From contig CAVOQC010000002.1 of assembly GCA_963698265.1 (NCBI GenBank), positions 1 through 64,000 on the forward strand: a DNA stretch of 64,000 nucleotides, read 5' to 3'. The stretch comes from FEB-7 sp963698265 (GTDB lineage Bacteria; Pseudomonadota; Gammaproteobacteria; Burkholderiales; Usitatibacteraceae). Below the pieces are notes generated by a model. That model was not told the DNA's origin. It ran no database searches and was given only the letters and a program-made list of their open reading frames with translations. Both the position numbers and the translations under genes were made by a program. Positions 22,571 through 39,341 of the stretch are shown piece by piece (position 1 is the first letter of the stretch; each line of letters begins with the position of its first letter).

Positions 22571-23611
22571 ATGGAGTGGCCCGACGCGCTCAAGAGTGCG
22601 CTGCCGATTTTCGTCGTTGCGGCCGTCTTCCTGGCCCTCGCTGCGACGCTGCTCTTCGTGCTGTCCCCCGGGCTCGACACATGGCCCCGGCTGCTGGTGT
22701 TCCACGAATCCGTGGGCCTGACGATGGTGGCCTGTGGGCTGCTGCTGCGGCACGCGCGAGCCTTCGCGCGTTTCAGACCGATGGCCCGCTGGCTCCTCAT
22801 CGGGGTCATTGCCATTCCGGTCGGCTTCTTCGTGGGGCACCAATTCGCCTTCCTGTTGCTGGGCGAGCCGCTGCGCATGGTCGGCTACTTGAGCGTCAGC
22901 TTGATCCCGATTCTCTTCACCCTGGTGGTGGGTGGTCTGGGCCTGCATTCCTTTGCGACGCGCGAGCAGTTGGCCCAGGAAGCCGCCGCGCGATCCGAGG
23001 CCCAGCGCCTCGCCGTCGAGTCCCAGTTGCGCCTTCTTCGCGCCCAACTGGAGCCGCACATGCTCTTCAACACCCTGGCCAACCTGCGCTCGCTGGTGCG
23101 GGAGGATGCCGGGCGCGCCGAGGCGATGATCGACCAGCTGATCGTGTACCTGCGCAGCGCGCTGGTGGCCTCGCGGACCGAAACGGTGACCCTGAGCGGC
23201 GAGTTCGCGCAATTGCGCGCCTATCTCGACATCATGTCTCTGCGCATGGGGCCGCGGCTTTCCTTTCGGCTGGAGCTGCCTGCCGCGATGGAGGAAACAG
23301 CGGTTCCCCCCATGCTCCTGCAGCCGCTGGTGGAAAACGCCATCAAGCACGGGCTGGAGCCCAAGGTCGGCCCCGGCAGCATCGAGGTGGTGGCGAGCGA
23401 GACCGCCGGAGGCATCGAGATCCGCGTGAGCGACAACGGCCTGGGACTGCCGGCGGAAGAGGAAGAGGAGGGCGCCGGGCCTTCCGGCTCGAGCTACGGG
23501 CTGCAGCACGTCCGGGACCGGCTGCGTGCGCTCTACGGCCCGGCTGCCCGTTTCAGCCTCGAGCGGCGGATTCCCGCGGGCGTGTGCGCCGTGGTGTTCA
23601 TCCCGGCCTGA
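22571..23611 (+). CDS. LytS/AlgZ-type sensor histidine kinase
   Basis: About 346 residues from ATG 22571 (22544 is an alternative). Four N-terminal transmembrane helices with short loops imply membrane or intramembrane sensing. A helix leads into the His_kinase domain with the phospho-acceptor His in QLEPHMLFNTLANL. The HATPase domain has N box PLVENAIKHG, DNGLG and YGLQHVRDRL. It phosphorylates the LytTR regulator encoded 59 nt downstream. Confidence 0.9.
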   Translation: MEWPDALKSALPIFVVAAVFLALAATLLFVLSPGLDTWPRLLVFHESVGLTMVACGLLLRHARAFARFRPMARWLLIGVIAIPVGFFVGHQFAFLLLGEPLRMVGYLSVSLIPILFTLVVGGLGLHSFATREQLAQEAAARSEAQRLAVESQLRLLRAQLEPHMLFNTLANLRSLVREDAGRAEAMIDQLIVYLRSALVASRTETVTLSGEFAQLRAYLDIMSLRMGPRLSFRLELPAAMEETAVPPMLLQPLVENAIKHGLEPKVGPGSIEVVASETAGGIEIRVSDNGLGLPAEEEEEGAGPSGSSYGLQHVRDRLRALYGPAARFSLERRIPAGVCAVVFIPA

Positions 23612-23670
23612 CCGAAGCGCGCGCTGCGCCGACCTGACCGAGCATCCATCGACCCGCCGAGGAGAACCGA

Positions 23671-24477
23671 ATGAACACCAAGGCCGCACCGACCGCCGTC
23701 ATCGCCGAGGACGAACCCGTTCTCGCGCGGACCCTGGGCCGCCTGCTGGAGGAGGTGTGGCCCGAGCTTCGGATCGCCGGCGTGGCCGAGGACGGCCTGC
23801 AGGCCACGGAACTCGCGCTGGCGAAGCTGCCCGACGTGATGTTCCTCGACATCAAGATGCCCGGGCGCACCGGCATCGAGGTTGCCGAAGCCGTGGCCGA
23901 CGACTGGCCCGAGGACAGGGCCGAACCGCTGTTCGTGTTCATCACCGCCTTCGACGGCTTCGCGGTGTCGGCTTTCGAACGCGCCGCGGTCGATTACGTC
24001 CTCAAGCCCGCCACGGCCGAGCGCCTGCGGCAAAGCGTGGCACGCCTCAAGGCGCGGCTGGTCGATCGCGCGGCCTTGCCCCGGGCGGGCGACATGGCCG
24101 CGTTGATGCAGCGGGTGCGGTCGATCGAGGCGCCTGAAGCGAACTCGATCGAGCGCATCAAGGTCATTCGCGCGGGCGTCGGCAACACCGTCCGCATGAT
24201 TCCGGTTGCGGATGTGGTTTGCTTCGAGGCGACGGAAAAGTACGTGAACGTGGTGACGCCCGCGGGCGAGGCGCTGGTGCGCATGAGCCTGCGGGAACTC
24301 CTGTCGCGCATCGATGCCACTGACTTCATCCAGGTGCACCGCAGCGTCGTGGTCAATTCGACGAGCATCCTGAGCGCGACGCGAGACGAGAACGGGCACT
24401 ACAGCCTGAGCTTGCGCGGATTGCAGCGGCCGCTGAAGGTCAGCCGGGCGTTCGGCCACCTGTTCCGGCCGATGTAG
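23671..24477 (+). CDS. LytTR-family response regulator
   Basis: A 268-residue cytoplasmic regulator with SD GAGGAG 6 nt before the ATG. Receiver domain (about 8-125): acidic pocket EDE, phospho-acceptor Asp60 in MFLDIKMPG, Thr in FITAF and Lys in YVLKPA. The C-terminal LytTR DNA-binding domain (about 165-265) includes CFEATEKYVNVVT, IQVHRSVVVN and the final LKVSR. It pairs with the upstream kinase. Targets are unknown. Confidence 0.92.
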   Translation: MNTKAAPTAVIAEDEPVLARTLGRLLEEVWPELRIAGVAEDGLQATELALAKLPDVMFLDIKMPGRTGIEVAEAVADDWPEDRAEPLFVFITAFDGFAVSAFERAAVDYVLKPATAERLRQSVARLKARLVDRAALPRAGDMAALMQRVRSIEAPEANSIERIKVIRAGVGNTVRMIPVADVVCFEATEKYVNVVTPAGEALVRMSLRELLSRIDATDFIQVHRSVVVNSTSILSATRDENGHYSLSLRGLQRPLKVSRAFGHLFRPM

Positions 24478-24495
24478 GCCGGGACCGCTGCTTCA

Positions 24496-24609
24496 TCACT
24501 TCCTGGCGCAGGTGCAAGCCGGGCCGCAGGAGCAGTTGCCGGCGCAGGTGCGGGTTTCGCCGGGGCACGTGGCGCATTGGCAGGAAACGGGTCGGTTCGA
24601 TTCGTTCAT
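24496..24609 (-). CDS. 37-residue cysteine-rich, metallothionein-like protein
   Basis: A 38-codon frame (ATG 24609, TGA 24496-24498), MNESNRPVSCQCATC... to CTCARK, with GAGGA 8 nt before the ATG. Eight of 37 residues are Cys, spaced C-x-C-x2-C-x6-C-x3-C-x-C-x3-C-x-C. There are no His and no hydrophobic stretch. Clustered CxC and CxxC pairs in so small a protein indicate soft-metal (Zn, Cu, Cd) binding. It is shorter than the SmtA/BmtA group (about 55 residues) and I do not place it in a known family. It is convergent with the LytTR gene, separated by 18 nt. Confidence 0.65.
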   Translation of the reverse strand: MNESNRPVSCQCATCPGETRTCAGNCSCGPACTCARK

Positions 24610-24796
24610 GGCGAGGATCCTCGGCGGGTCGACGACCGGATGTCATCGATGGGGAGCACTCTCGTCGATTGCATCGACACGACCGCGGGCTGTTCGCTTC
24701 GCTGCCGGCATCGCCGCCGCCCATGACCCGTTGCAGCCGATGCCTTTCCGGTCGGACGAACGCCTCCGGTTGCGCGGCCCCCGGGCAAGGAGACTT

Positions 24797-30539
<5,743 letters not shown>

Positions 30540-30711
30540 GGGGCGCCGGTGGGGAAGCTGCGGCCCGCGGGAGGGGTTCCCGCGCAGGGCAACCCCCATT
30601 CTAGGCACGCATCGGGCCCGGCGACAGGACCCGAAGGGGCAATACCCGGGATTGTGGATAACTCCCCGGCTCGCGAAAAACGCCCCGGGGAGGCGACCTC
30701 CGGCGCGGGAC

Positions 30712-31635
30712 TTATCCCAGTTGCGCGTTCATGTGCCGCAGCCGGTCGGCCACGGAGCGCAGCATCGCCATCGCAAAGGCGGGCTGTCGCGTCGCCGCGG
30801 CGAGCAGGCTCTCCCGGTCGATGGCGAGCAGCTCGCAGTCCTCGTCGGTGATCGCATTGGCGATCCGCGGCGACTGGTCCACGAGGGCCATCTCGCCGAA
30901 GGTGCCGCCGGCGCCGACCCGCTCCACCACGCGGTCGCCGAGCGTGATCGCGACGTGGCCCGCCTTCACCAGGTACATCACCATGCCCGACTGGCCCTCG
31001 CGCATGATCACCGTGCCCGCCCGGTGGCGCACGAGCATGGGGCGCGGGAGCGCCGCCTCGAGCTGCGCGAGAAGTGCCGCGTCGAAGACGGGGGCGTCGG
31101 CCTGCCGCACGGCGATCGCCGTCCGGCGCGTCGAGAGCCGCGCCGCGACGAAGCGCAGCCGGTCGAACATCACGCTCATCAGCATCAGGGCGAACTCCGG
31201 TTGCCCCGCGAGCGCCGCGCTCAGCTCGTCGGCGCTCAGCGAGAACGCCTCGCAGGCGGACCTGGCCGTAGCCGACGCCGATCGCGGGCGCCCGCTGATG
31301 ACCGCCATCTCGCCGAAGATCTCGCCCTTGCTCGCCGTGTCGAGCGTTCGCCCGCCGGCAGCGAGCACCACCTCGCCCTCGACGAGGTAGTACATGCGCG
31401 TGGAAGGGCCACGGGAGAAGATGCCGCCCGCCGAGGCCTTTTCCTCCTCCGCGAAGATCTGCTGCCCGGCTTCGAACCGATCGGCCTTGCCCGCGCTCCG
31501 GAAGATCCGCTCGGCGATCTCGGGCTTGTAGAAGGGGCTGCTCGCGGCCTTGTAGGGTGCGGAGGGCGCCGCCTGCGTCGCGGGCCGCGGCGAAGGCTCC
31601 GGCGCGGTGAAGTCCAGGTCGTCGGTATCGGGCAT
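30712..31635 (-). CDS. Protein with two tandem cyclic-nucleotide-binding domains
   Basis: A 307-residue soluble protein; AAAGGA precedes ATG 31635 by 6 nt. Two CNB domains (about 45-165 and 185-300) each show the phosphate-binding cassette: GEIFGEMAVISGRPRSASA and GTFGEMALVDQSPRIANA. There is no HTH, so it is not a Crp-type regulator. It probably reads cAMP or cGMP, or acts as a regulatory subunit. The second domain keeps the cassette Glu and Arg and so looks binding-competent. The 172-nt gap to uvrA holds no gene. Confidence 0.88.
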   Translation of the reverse strand: MPDTDDLDFTAPEPSPRPATQAAPSAPYKAASSPFYKPEIAERIFRSAGKADRFEAGQQIFAEEEKASAGGIFSRGPSTRMYYLVEGEVVLAAGGRTLDTASKGEIFGEMAVISGRPRSASATARSACEAFSLSADELSAALAGQPEFALMLMSVMFDRLRFVAARLSTRRTAIAVRQADAPVFDAALLAQLEAALPRPMLVRHRAGTVIMREGQSGMVMYLVKAGHVAITLGDRVVERVGAGGTFGEMALVDQSPRIANAITDEDCELLAIDRESLLAAATRQPAFAMAMLRSVADRLRHMNAQLG

Positions 31636-31738
31636 GCCGTGTCCTTTCCGGTATCTTGCGATTATGACGGCGAGGCGGGCCGGGACGCCATGCCCACCTG
31701 CCTGTGTGCCAAACCAATCATTGGAACGGGAGACCCCC

Positions 31739-32092
31739 ATGACACCGACGGAACTGGCCGCGCTGTCCTCGCCGGAGCTGGACGCGCTTATCGCGGCCGC
31801 TGCGAAGGAGCGCACGAAGCGCGCCGACCCGCACCCGAACGAGGCGCCCAAGGAGTTCGAGGCCACGCTCAACCCGGCGTGGTTCGTGTTCCTCGCGGGC
31901 GAGAACACCGTGATCCAGATCCGCCACCTCGCCCACGGCTGGGTGTCGATCGCGATGCCCCCGGTGGAGCGTGCCCACTTCGCGAGCGTGCTGATGCACC
32001 ATTCGCTGCTCGCGCTGCACGCGAAGCCCGGTGAGGGCCAGGCGGGCGCAGCACCGGTGCCGCCCCGTGCCGGCGGGGGTACCGTTCACTGA
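31739..32092 (+). CDS. Hypothetical 117-residue protein
   Basis: Starts ATG 31739 with GGGAG 8 nt upstream (MTPTELAALSSPELDALIAAAAKERTK). There is no signal peptide or membrane helix. The central part (TLNPAWFVFLAGENTVIQIRHLAHGWVSIAMPP) looks like a compact beta-rich fold. I do not recognise it. Divergent from the CNB-domain gene and 106 nt before the ABC export operon. Confidence 0.6.
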   Translation: MTPTELAALSSPELDALIAAAAKERTKRADPHPNEAPKEFEATLNPAWFVFLAGENTVIQIRHLAHGWVSIAMPPVERAHFASVLMHHSLLALHAKPGEGQAGAAPVPPRAGGGTVH

Positions 32093-32198
32093 GCCCCGCC
32101 TGCGCCCGGCCCGCGCCCGGGTCCGTTGATCGGGGTCATCCGGCCGCGGCCCTCGGGGCGCATCCTGAAGCCGTCGCCCCATCGCGCGAGGGTGAGTC

Positions 32199-32902
<704 letters not shown>

Positions 32903-32906
<4 letters not shown>

Positions 32907-35272
32907 GGGTCGGCCCCCTCGATCTCAAGCTCCTGCGCGACGCGTGGCACCTGCGCGGCCAGGTCATCGCCTGCGCGCTGGTCGTCGCCGGGGGCATCAA
33001 CTCCTTCGTGCTGCTCTCGTCGGTGAACCGCTCGCTCGCGGCCTCCCAGGAGCTCTTCTACGAGACGCACCGCTTCGCCGACGTATTCGCCGACCTCGTG
33101 CGCGCGCCGGAACCCGTCGCCCGCAGGCTCGCGGAGATCCCCGGGCTCGCGGCCCTGGAGACGCGGATCTCGGCGCGGGTGAACCTGGACGTGCCCGGCC
33201 TCGCGGAGCCCGCGCGCGGGCGCATCGTCTCGCTCTCCCGCGACCCCGCCGGCGGCCTCAACACGCTGCACCTGCGCAGGGGCCGGATGCCCGCGCCCGG
33301 CTCCCAGGACGAGGTGCTCGCGGCGGAGGCCTTCGCGGTCGCCAATCGCCTCGCGCCGGGCGACGCGATCCGCGGCGTGATGAACGGCCGCTACCAGTCG
33401 CTGAAAGTGGTGGGCGTGGCCAATTCGCCGGAGTTCATCTACGCGCTCGGCCCCGGCCAGCTCGTGCCGGACAACCAGCGCTACGGCATCCTCTGGATGG
33501 ACCGCAAGGGCCTCGAGAAGGCCTACGACATGGAGGGCGCCTTCAATTCGGTCACCGCGCGTGCGCAGCCCGGCGCGTCGCTGCCCGCCGTGCTGGGCGA
33601 GATGGACCGCGTGCTGGCGCCCTGGGGCGGCGTCGGCGCCTACGACCGCGAGGACCAGATCTCCCACCGCTTCCTCTCCGACGAGATCGCCCAGAACCGC
33701 ACGATGGCGCGCGTGACGCCCACCATCTTCCTCGCGGTCGGCGCCTTCCTCCTCTACATGGTCCTCACGCGCCTGGTGCAGCTGCAGCGCTCGCAGGTGG
33801 GTCTCCTCAAGGCCTTCGGTTACTCGGGCGCGGAGATCGCGCTGCACTACCTCAAGCTGGCACTCGTGATCTCGCTCCTCGGCGCGGCGATCGGCGTCGG
33901 GACGGGGCTTCCCTTCGCGAGCGCGATGCTCGATCTCTACGCGCAGTACTACTACTTCCCGATGGCCGGCGGCGACCAGCGCGCCGTGGTGGCCGGGGCC
34001 GGTACCGCGCTCGCCGTGATCGCGGCCGTCGCCGGCGCGATTCCCGCGGCGCTGCGTGCCGCCCGCCTGCCGCCGGCCGAATCCATGCGGCCCGAGCCGC
34101 CGGCCGCCTTCCACGCCGGGTGGTTCGAGCGCTGGGGCCTGCGCCGGGCGCTGCGGCCCGCGGGCCGCATGCTCGTGCGCAACATCGCGCGCCGTCCGAT
34201 GCGCTTCGTCGCGAGTGTTGCCGGCATCGCCATCGCGGTCTCGCTCCTGGTGATGATGACGGCGATGCTCGACGGCATCCGTTACCTCATGGACTGGCAG
34301 TTCAAGATCGTGCAGCGCGAGGACGTGCAGGTGGTCCTCGCGGAGCCGCGCGCGCGGGAGGCGCTGCACGCCTTCGCCGCGATGCCGGGCGTGATGCAGG
34401 CCGAGCCCTATCGCATCGTGGCGGTGCGTTTCCACGCGGGCCACCGCCTCAAGCGCGGGCTCCTCTACGGCCTCGAGGAGGCGCCCGCCCTGCGCCGCGT
34501 CGCCGGCGAGGACGGGCGTGCGATCGAGGTGCCGCCGGACGGCATGCTCCTCACCGGCATCTTCGCGAGGGACCTCGGGGTGCGCGCCGGCGACACGCTC
34601 GAAGTGGAGGCGATGGAGGGCAAGCGCCCGCGGCGCGCGCTGCGGATCGCGGGCGTCGTGGACGAGCCCATCGGCTACGCGGCCTATGTTTCGCGCGCGA
34701 CGGCCAACCGCCTGATGGAGGAGGGCGACGTGCTCACGGGCGCTTACCTCCGCGTGGATTCGCGCGAGCGCGAGCGGATCTTCGCCGCACTCAAGGCGAT
34801 GCCGCAGGTGGCGGGCGTGAACCTGCGCGAGGCCACGCTCGCCCGCTTCGACGAGATGATCGAGCGCAGCGTCGGCATCATGATCACCGTGAACCTGGTC
34901 TTCGCGTGGATCATCGCCTTCGGGCTCGTGTACAACGGCGCCCGCATCGCCCTCTCGGAGCGCGGCTACGAGCTCGCCACCCTCCGGGTGCTCGGCTTCA
35001 CGCAGCGCGAGTCCGCGGGGCTGCTGCTGGGCGAGCAGGCGGCCATCACCGGCGCGGGGCTCCCGCTGGGGCTTGCGCTCGGCATCGGGCTCACGCTCTA
35101 CTTCATCTGGATGCTCTCGACGCAGATGTGGCGGATGCCCTACGTGATGACGGGTGCAAACCTCGTGGGCGCCATGGCGGCGGTGGCCGTCGCCGCGGTG
35201 GCCTCCGGCGGCGCGGTGGCGTGGCGGTTGCGCCACATGGACTTGGTCGCGGCCCTGAAGGCGCGCGAATGA
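32903..35272 (+). CDS. ABC transporter permease with two FtsX-like domains
   Basis: A 789-residue membrane protein from GTG 32903. One N-terminal helix (VIACALVVAGGINSFVLLSSV), a large periplasmic domain, a first FtsX domain with three helices (about 280-400), a second inner helix near 445 (VASVAGIAIAVSLLVMM), another periplasmic domain and a second FtsX domain at the C-terminus ending VAALKARE. The layout resembles a fused pair of LolC/LolE-like permeases. It works with the adjacent ATPase and HlyD adaptor; cargo unknown. Confidence 0.88.
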
Positions 35273-35285
35273 TGCGGAGCAAGGC

Positions 35286-36461
35286 ATGAAACTCACGAAG
35301 AGATCGCTCGGATTCGCGCTGGCCGCACTTGCGGTGGTGGCCTTCCTCGCCTGGTGGGCGTGGCCGGCGCCGCGGGTCGTCGAGACGGCGCGCGTGGCGC
35401 GCGGCATGGTGCAGGCTACGATCGAGGAGGACGGCGAGACCCGCGCGATCGACCGCTACGGCATTGCCGCGCCGGTGGCGGGGCGGCTCCTGCGCGTCGC
35501 ACTTCGCGAAGGCGACGCGGTGAAGGCCGGGCAGGTCGTGGCCGAGATCGCGCCGCTGCCCCTCTCGGCGGCCGAGCGCGATCTCCTCGAGGCGAAGCTC
35601 GTGGCCGCGCAGGCCATGCGCCGGGAATCCGACGGGCGCGTGGCGCGCGCGGAAGCCGACGCCACCCAGGCGCAGCGCGAGAAGGTCCGCGTGGCCGACC
35701 TCGTGGCGAAGAAGTTCATGTCGGACCAGGCCCTGGAGCAGGCGGAGGTGGCCGCGAAGACGAGCGCGGCGGATCTCGCTGCGGCGAAGTCCCGCGCCGC
35801 GGCGGCCGTCGCCGAGGTCGAGGCGTCGCGCGCGACCCTCCTGGCCGTCCGCGCGAAGGCGCCCACGGTGCCCATCGCCTCCCCCGTGAACGGGCGCGTG
35901 CTGCGCATCCCCGACCGCAGCGAGCGCGTCGTGCAGGCGGGGACTCTTCTCGCGACCGTGGGGGACCCGCGCGCCCTGGAGATCGTGGTCGACGTGCTCT
36001 CCAACGACGCGGTGCGCGTGAAGCCCGGCATGCCGATGCTGCTCACCGGCTGGGGTGGGCCGGAGGCGGTGGAGCCCGTCGAGGCGGTCGTGCGCGCGGT
36101 CGAGCCCGCGGCCTTCCGGAAGATCTCCGCGCTGGGCGTGGAGGAGCAGCGCGTGAACGTGATCGCGGACTTCCGCGCCGTGCCGCCCGGCATCGGCGAC
36201 GCCTACCGGGTGGACGCGCGGATCGTCGTCGCGCGCAAGGCCGATGTCCTGCGCGTTCCCGTGGGCGCGCTCTTCCGCCGCGAGGGAAAGTGGAGCGTGT
36301 TCCGGGTCGAGGGCGGGCGCGCGGCGGCGAAGGAAGTCGAGGTGGGCCTGCGCGGCGCGCGCGACGCCGAGATCGCGGGCGGGCTCGCCGAGGGCGACGA
36401 AGTGGTCCTCTACCCCGGCAACGATCTCTCGGAAGGCGCGCGGGTCGCGCCGCACCGCTAG
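35286..36461 (+). CDS. HlyD-family periplasmic adaptor (membrane fusion protein)
   Basis: 391 residues. An N-terminal anchor helix (FALAALAVVAFLAWWAW) precedes a biotinyl/lipoyl half (IAAPVAGRLLRVALREGDAVKAGQVVAEI), an alpha-helical hairpin rich in Ala, Glu and Lys (about 100-190), a second lipoyl half (IASPVNGRVLRIPDRSERVV), and beta-barrel and membrane-proximal domains. It begins 13 nt after the permease stop. It links the ABC pump to an outer-membrane channel not encoded here. Confidence 0.92.
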   Translation: MKLTKRSLGFALAALAVVAFLAWWAWPAPRVVETARVARGMVQATIEEDGETRAIDRYGIAAPVAGRLLRVALREGDAVKAGQVVAEIAPLPLSAAERDLLEAKLVAAQAMRRESDGRVARAEADATQAQREKVRVADLVAKKFMSDQALEQAEVAAKTSAADLAAAKSRAAAAVAEVEASRATLLAVRAKAPTVPIASPVNGRVLRIPDRSERVVQAGTLLATVGDPRALEIVVDVLSNDAVRVKPGMPMLLTGWGGPEAVEPVEAVVRAVEPAAFRKISALGVEEQRVNVIADFRAVPPGIGDAYRVDARIVVARKADVLRVPVGALFRREGKWSVFRVEGGRAAAKEVEVGLRGARDAEIAGGLAEGDEVVLYPGNDLSEGARVAPHR

Positions 36462-36471
36462 GCGCGGAATA

Positions 36472-38302
36472 TCAGGAAAGGAAGCGGCGCGGCGAGATCG
36501 CGCCCGCGAGATCGCGCGGCAGCGGAGACGGCTCTCCCTCCAGGCGTGCGGCGATCAGCTCGGCCCCGATCGGCGCCCAGAGCAGTCCGCGCGAGCCGAG
36601 CCCCGTCGCGACCCAGGCGCCCGGCAGCAGGGTCTCGCCGAAGATCGGCAGGCGGTCGGGCACGGTGGTGCGAAAGCCCGCCAGGCCCGTGAGGTCCTCC
36701 GCGCGGACGCCCTCGCCGAACCCCGGAAGCATGGTCGCGGCGCGCGCGAGGTTCTCGCGGTGGTCGGCGGCGCGAACGTCCTTGTCGTGATCGTCGTGCT
36801 GGTACGTCGCACCCACCACGTGGCCTCCGTCGGGCAGCGGCGCGACGTAGCCGCTGCCGCTCACCACGACTTCGAGTGCGGGCTCCGCGGTCGGCGGCAG
36901 GAAGCTCACCTGGCCGCGGACCTTGGCGAGCGGCAGCCGGGCCTCGGGCAGCAGGCGCTTCGCGTCGAAGGCGTTTGCAAGCAGGAGCGTCGGCGCCTCC
37001 GCGATGACGCCGCCGCCCGCGTCGAGCGCGCGCCAGTCGGCGCCTTCTCGCTCGAGGCGATCCACCTCGCGCCCGAGGTGCAGGCGCACGCGTTCGCCCG
37101 CCCGCGCGAGCAGCGTCGTGGCAAGGCTGCCGGGCGAGACCCAGGCGCCCGAAGGCATCCACCACCCCGGGCCGCGCACGGTCCCGGCCCGCGATCCGGC
37201 GCGCCTCGGCCGCATCCACGCAGCGCAGGAATTCGGGGGAATGCTCCTGTGCGGAGACGATCGCCGCGAAGCGCGCCGCCTCGTCGTCGCCATCGGCGAG
37301 CTGCAGCACGCCGCAGCGGTTCCACACCAGGTGGTACCCGTCGTGCTGCAGGGCGCGGAAATGCTGCAGGGCGTAGAGGAAGGCCGGCCGGGAAGCCTGC
37401 GCGTTGACCGCATCGCGCAGGTTCGCGATGGGCCGCACCAGGCCGACGGTCGCGCCGGTGCGCTTTTCCCGCGCGTCGATGAGTTCGATGTCCCAGCCGC
37501 GCGTGGCCAGGCGTTCGGCGCACAGGATGCCGGCGAGACCCGCACCGACGATGATGGCGTGGCGTCGCGGGTTCGCCGGCGTCGCCTCGTCGCCGTCGCG
37601 CACGCCGATGAGCCGGTCGACCGTGCCGCCCGGACCTCCGTGCGACGCGATGCGAAACCCCGCCCCGGCGAGCACGGCGCGCACGCCGCCGGAAACCGTT
37701 CCCGTGGCAAGCGTCGCTCCCGGGGCGGCAATGCGCGCGAGCTCGCGGACCACTTCCGGCGACCACATCCCGGCACTGCGGGCGGGGAGCGATCCATCGA
37801 GAAAGAGCGCATCGGCGCTCGCCTCCAGTTGCGCGAGCATGGCCTGCGCTTCTCCCAGGAGGAGCGTGAGCCGCACCCGGCCGCCGTCGAACTGCAAGCG
37901 GTGATAGCCCGCGATCGGCGGCGGCCACACGGCGAGCAGGGCGGTGGCCAGGGGCCGCAGGGACTCGAACGGGGCCAGGGCGGCCGCCAGATCGGCGGCG
38001 GCGAGCGGATGGGGCTCCACGGACACGAAATGCAGCCGCGCGCAGCCGGAGGCGTCGGCGCGCAGCGCGTCCCAGGCTGCGAGGAAGTTCAGCCCGATGC
38101 CGAAGCCCGTCTCGAGGATGGTGAACGCCTCGCGCCCGCGCCAGCGCTCCGGCAGCGCGTTGCCCACGAGGAACACGCCGCGCGCACGGGCGAGGGCCCG
38201 GTCGGGGGAGTCGAGGAGTTCGCGGAATCCCGCGTCGAGGAAGGATCCGTCCGGCGCACGTGCGGGGCGCGAGGGAGTCACGCAGACGGATCGGCCGGTC
38301 AT
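36472..38302 (-). CDS. mnmC: Bifunctional tRNA 5-methylaminomethyl-2-thiouridine synthesis protein MnmC, one frameshift
   Basis: About 609 residues. The N-terminal methyltransferase domain (about 1-235) has ETGFGIGLNFLAAW and LFLDGSLPARSAGMW. The C-terminal FAD oxidoreductase domain opens with IIVGAGLAGILCAERLA. Together they finish mnm5s2U34 on tRNAs after MnmEG. The frame shifts at about 37165-37172 within a GGGG run: one frame ends RIAGRDRARPG and the other resumes WWMPSGAWVSPGSLA. Length modulo 3 fits one extra base. Start ATG 38302 (MTGRSVCVTPS). Confidence 0.9.
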
Positions 38303-38413
38303 GGCGGCATCATACCGCCCGGTTCCGCAGGGTCCGCAGGGCCCGGCGCGGGCTCCCACCGGCGCGGCCGAAAAGGAGTAAACGGACGCGCCGCCCGCGC
38401 GGGCTGCGGAACC

Positions 38414-39259
38414 TCAGTAGAGCGTCGCCGAAAGGCGCCGCCGGTAGTCGGATACGAGGTCGGGCTCTCCCGTCGCCATCTCGAAGACGGCGAGCATCTT
38501 GCGCCGGCCCAGGTCGTCGTCGAACGCCCGGTCGCGCTGCACGATCTCGAGCAACTGTTCGAGCGCAGGGCCCCAGTCGCGTTGCGCGATGTGGACTTCG
38601 GCCAGGTCGCGCCGCGCCGTGAGGTTGCCCGGATCAGCCTCGACCAGCCGCGCGAGGTCGGCCGCGGCCGGTAGGGAGGAGGCATGCTCGGCGGCCTCGA
38701 GCCGGGCTGCAGCCGTGTCCCACGCCGAGGCCTGCGGCGCACGGGGAGAAAGCAGCGCCCACTGCGCGCGCGCGCCGGCGATGTCTCCCTGGTCCAGAAG
38801 GATGCCCACCAGGTCCAGGCGTGCGGCGTCGTTGGCGGGGTCCAGCGCGATCGCGGTCTTCAGGTGCTCCTGCGCGAGCGCGACCTGCCCGGCCGCCAGC
38901 GCGGTGCGCGCCTGGCGCAGCTCCCGTTCGGCGGGGTCGGGGACGAGTTTCTCTAGGAAAGCGCGGATGGCGCTTTCCGGTTGCGCGCCGACGAACTGCG
39001 ATACGGGCCGGCCGTCGGCGAAGGCGACGACGAGCGGAATCGAGCGCGCGCCGAACTGCGCGGCAAGCTCGGGGCTTTCGTCGGCGTTGACCTTGACGAG
39101 CTTCCAGTGCCCGCCGGATTCGCGTTCGAGCTTCTCGAGCGTCGGGCCCAGCGACTTGCAGGGGCCGCACCACGGGGCCCAGAAGTCGACGAGGACGGGA
39201 ACTTCGCGCGAGGCCTCGAGGACTTCGCGTTCGAACGTGGCAAGGGTGGCATCGATCAT
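38414..39259 (-). CDS. cnoX: Thioredoxin-TPR co-chaperone (CnoX/YbbN family)
   Basis: 281 residues from ATG 39259. The N-terminal thioredoxin domain has the redox motif WCGPC and cis-Pro in ARSIPLVV. The C-terminal half is tetratricopeptide repeats (from about 115 to the end). CnoX proteins protect unfolded substrates under chlorine or oxidative stress and hand them to GroEL. Length and architecture match. Divergent from the thioesterase gene. Confidence 0.9.
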   Translation of the reverse strand: MIDATLATFEREVLEASREVPVLVDFWAPWCGPCKSLGPTLEKLERESGGHWKLVKVNADESPELAAQFGARSIPLVVAFADGRPVSQFVGAQPESAIRAFLEKLVPDPAERELRQARTALAAGQVALAQEHLKTAIALDPANDAARLDLVGILLDQGDIAGARAQWALLSPRAPQASAWDTAAARLEAAEHASSLPAAADLARLVEADPGNLTARRDLAEVHIAQRDWGPALEQLLEIVQRDRAFDDDLGRRKMLAVFEMATGEPDLVSDYRRRLSATLY

Positions 39260-39341
39260 GGTTGTTAGATGGCGACAGGAGGGCTCAAGTTCAAGATAAT
39301 GTCGCAAGCCCCCGATCCCCGGGGCCGGGAACCTTCACCCC

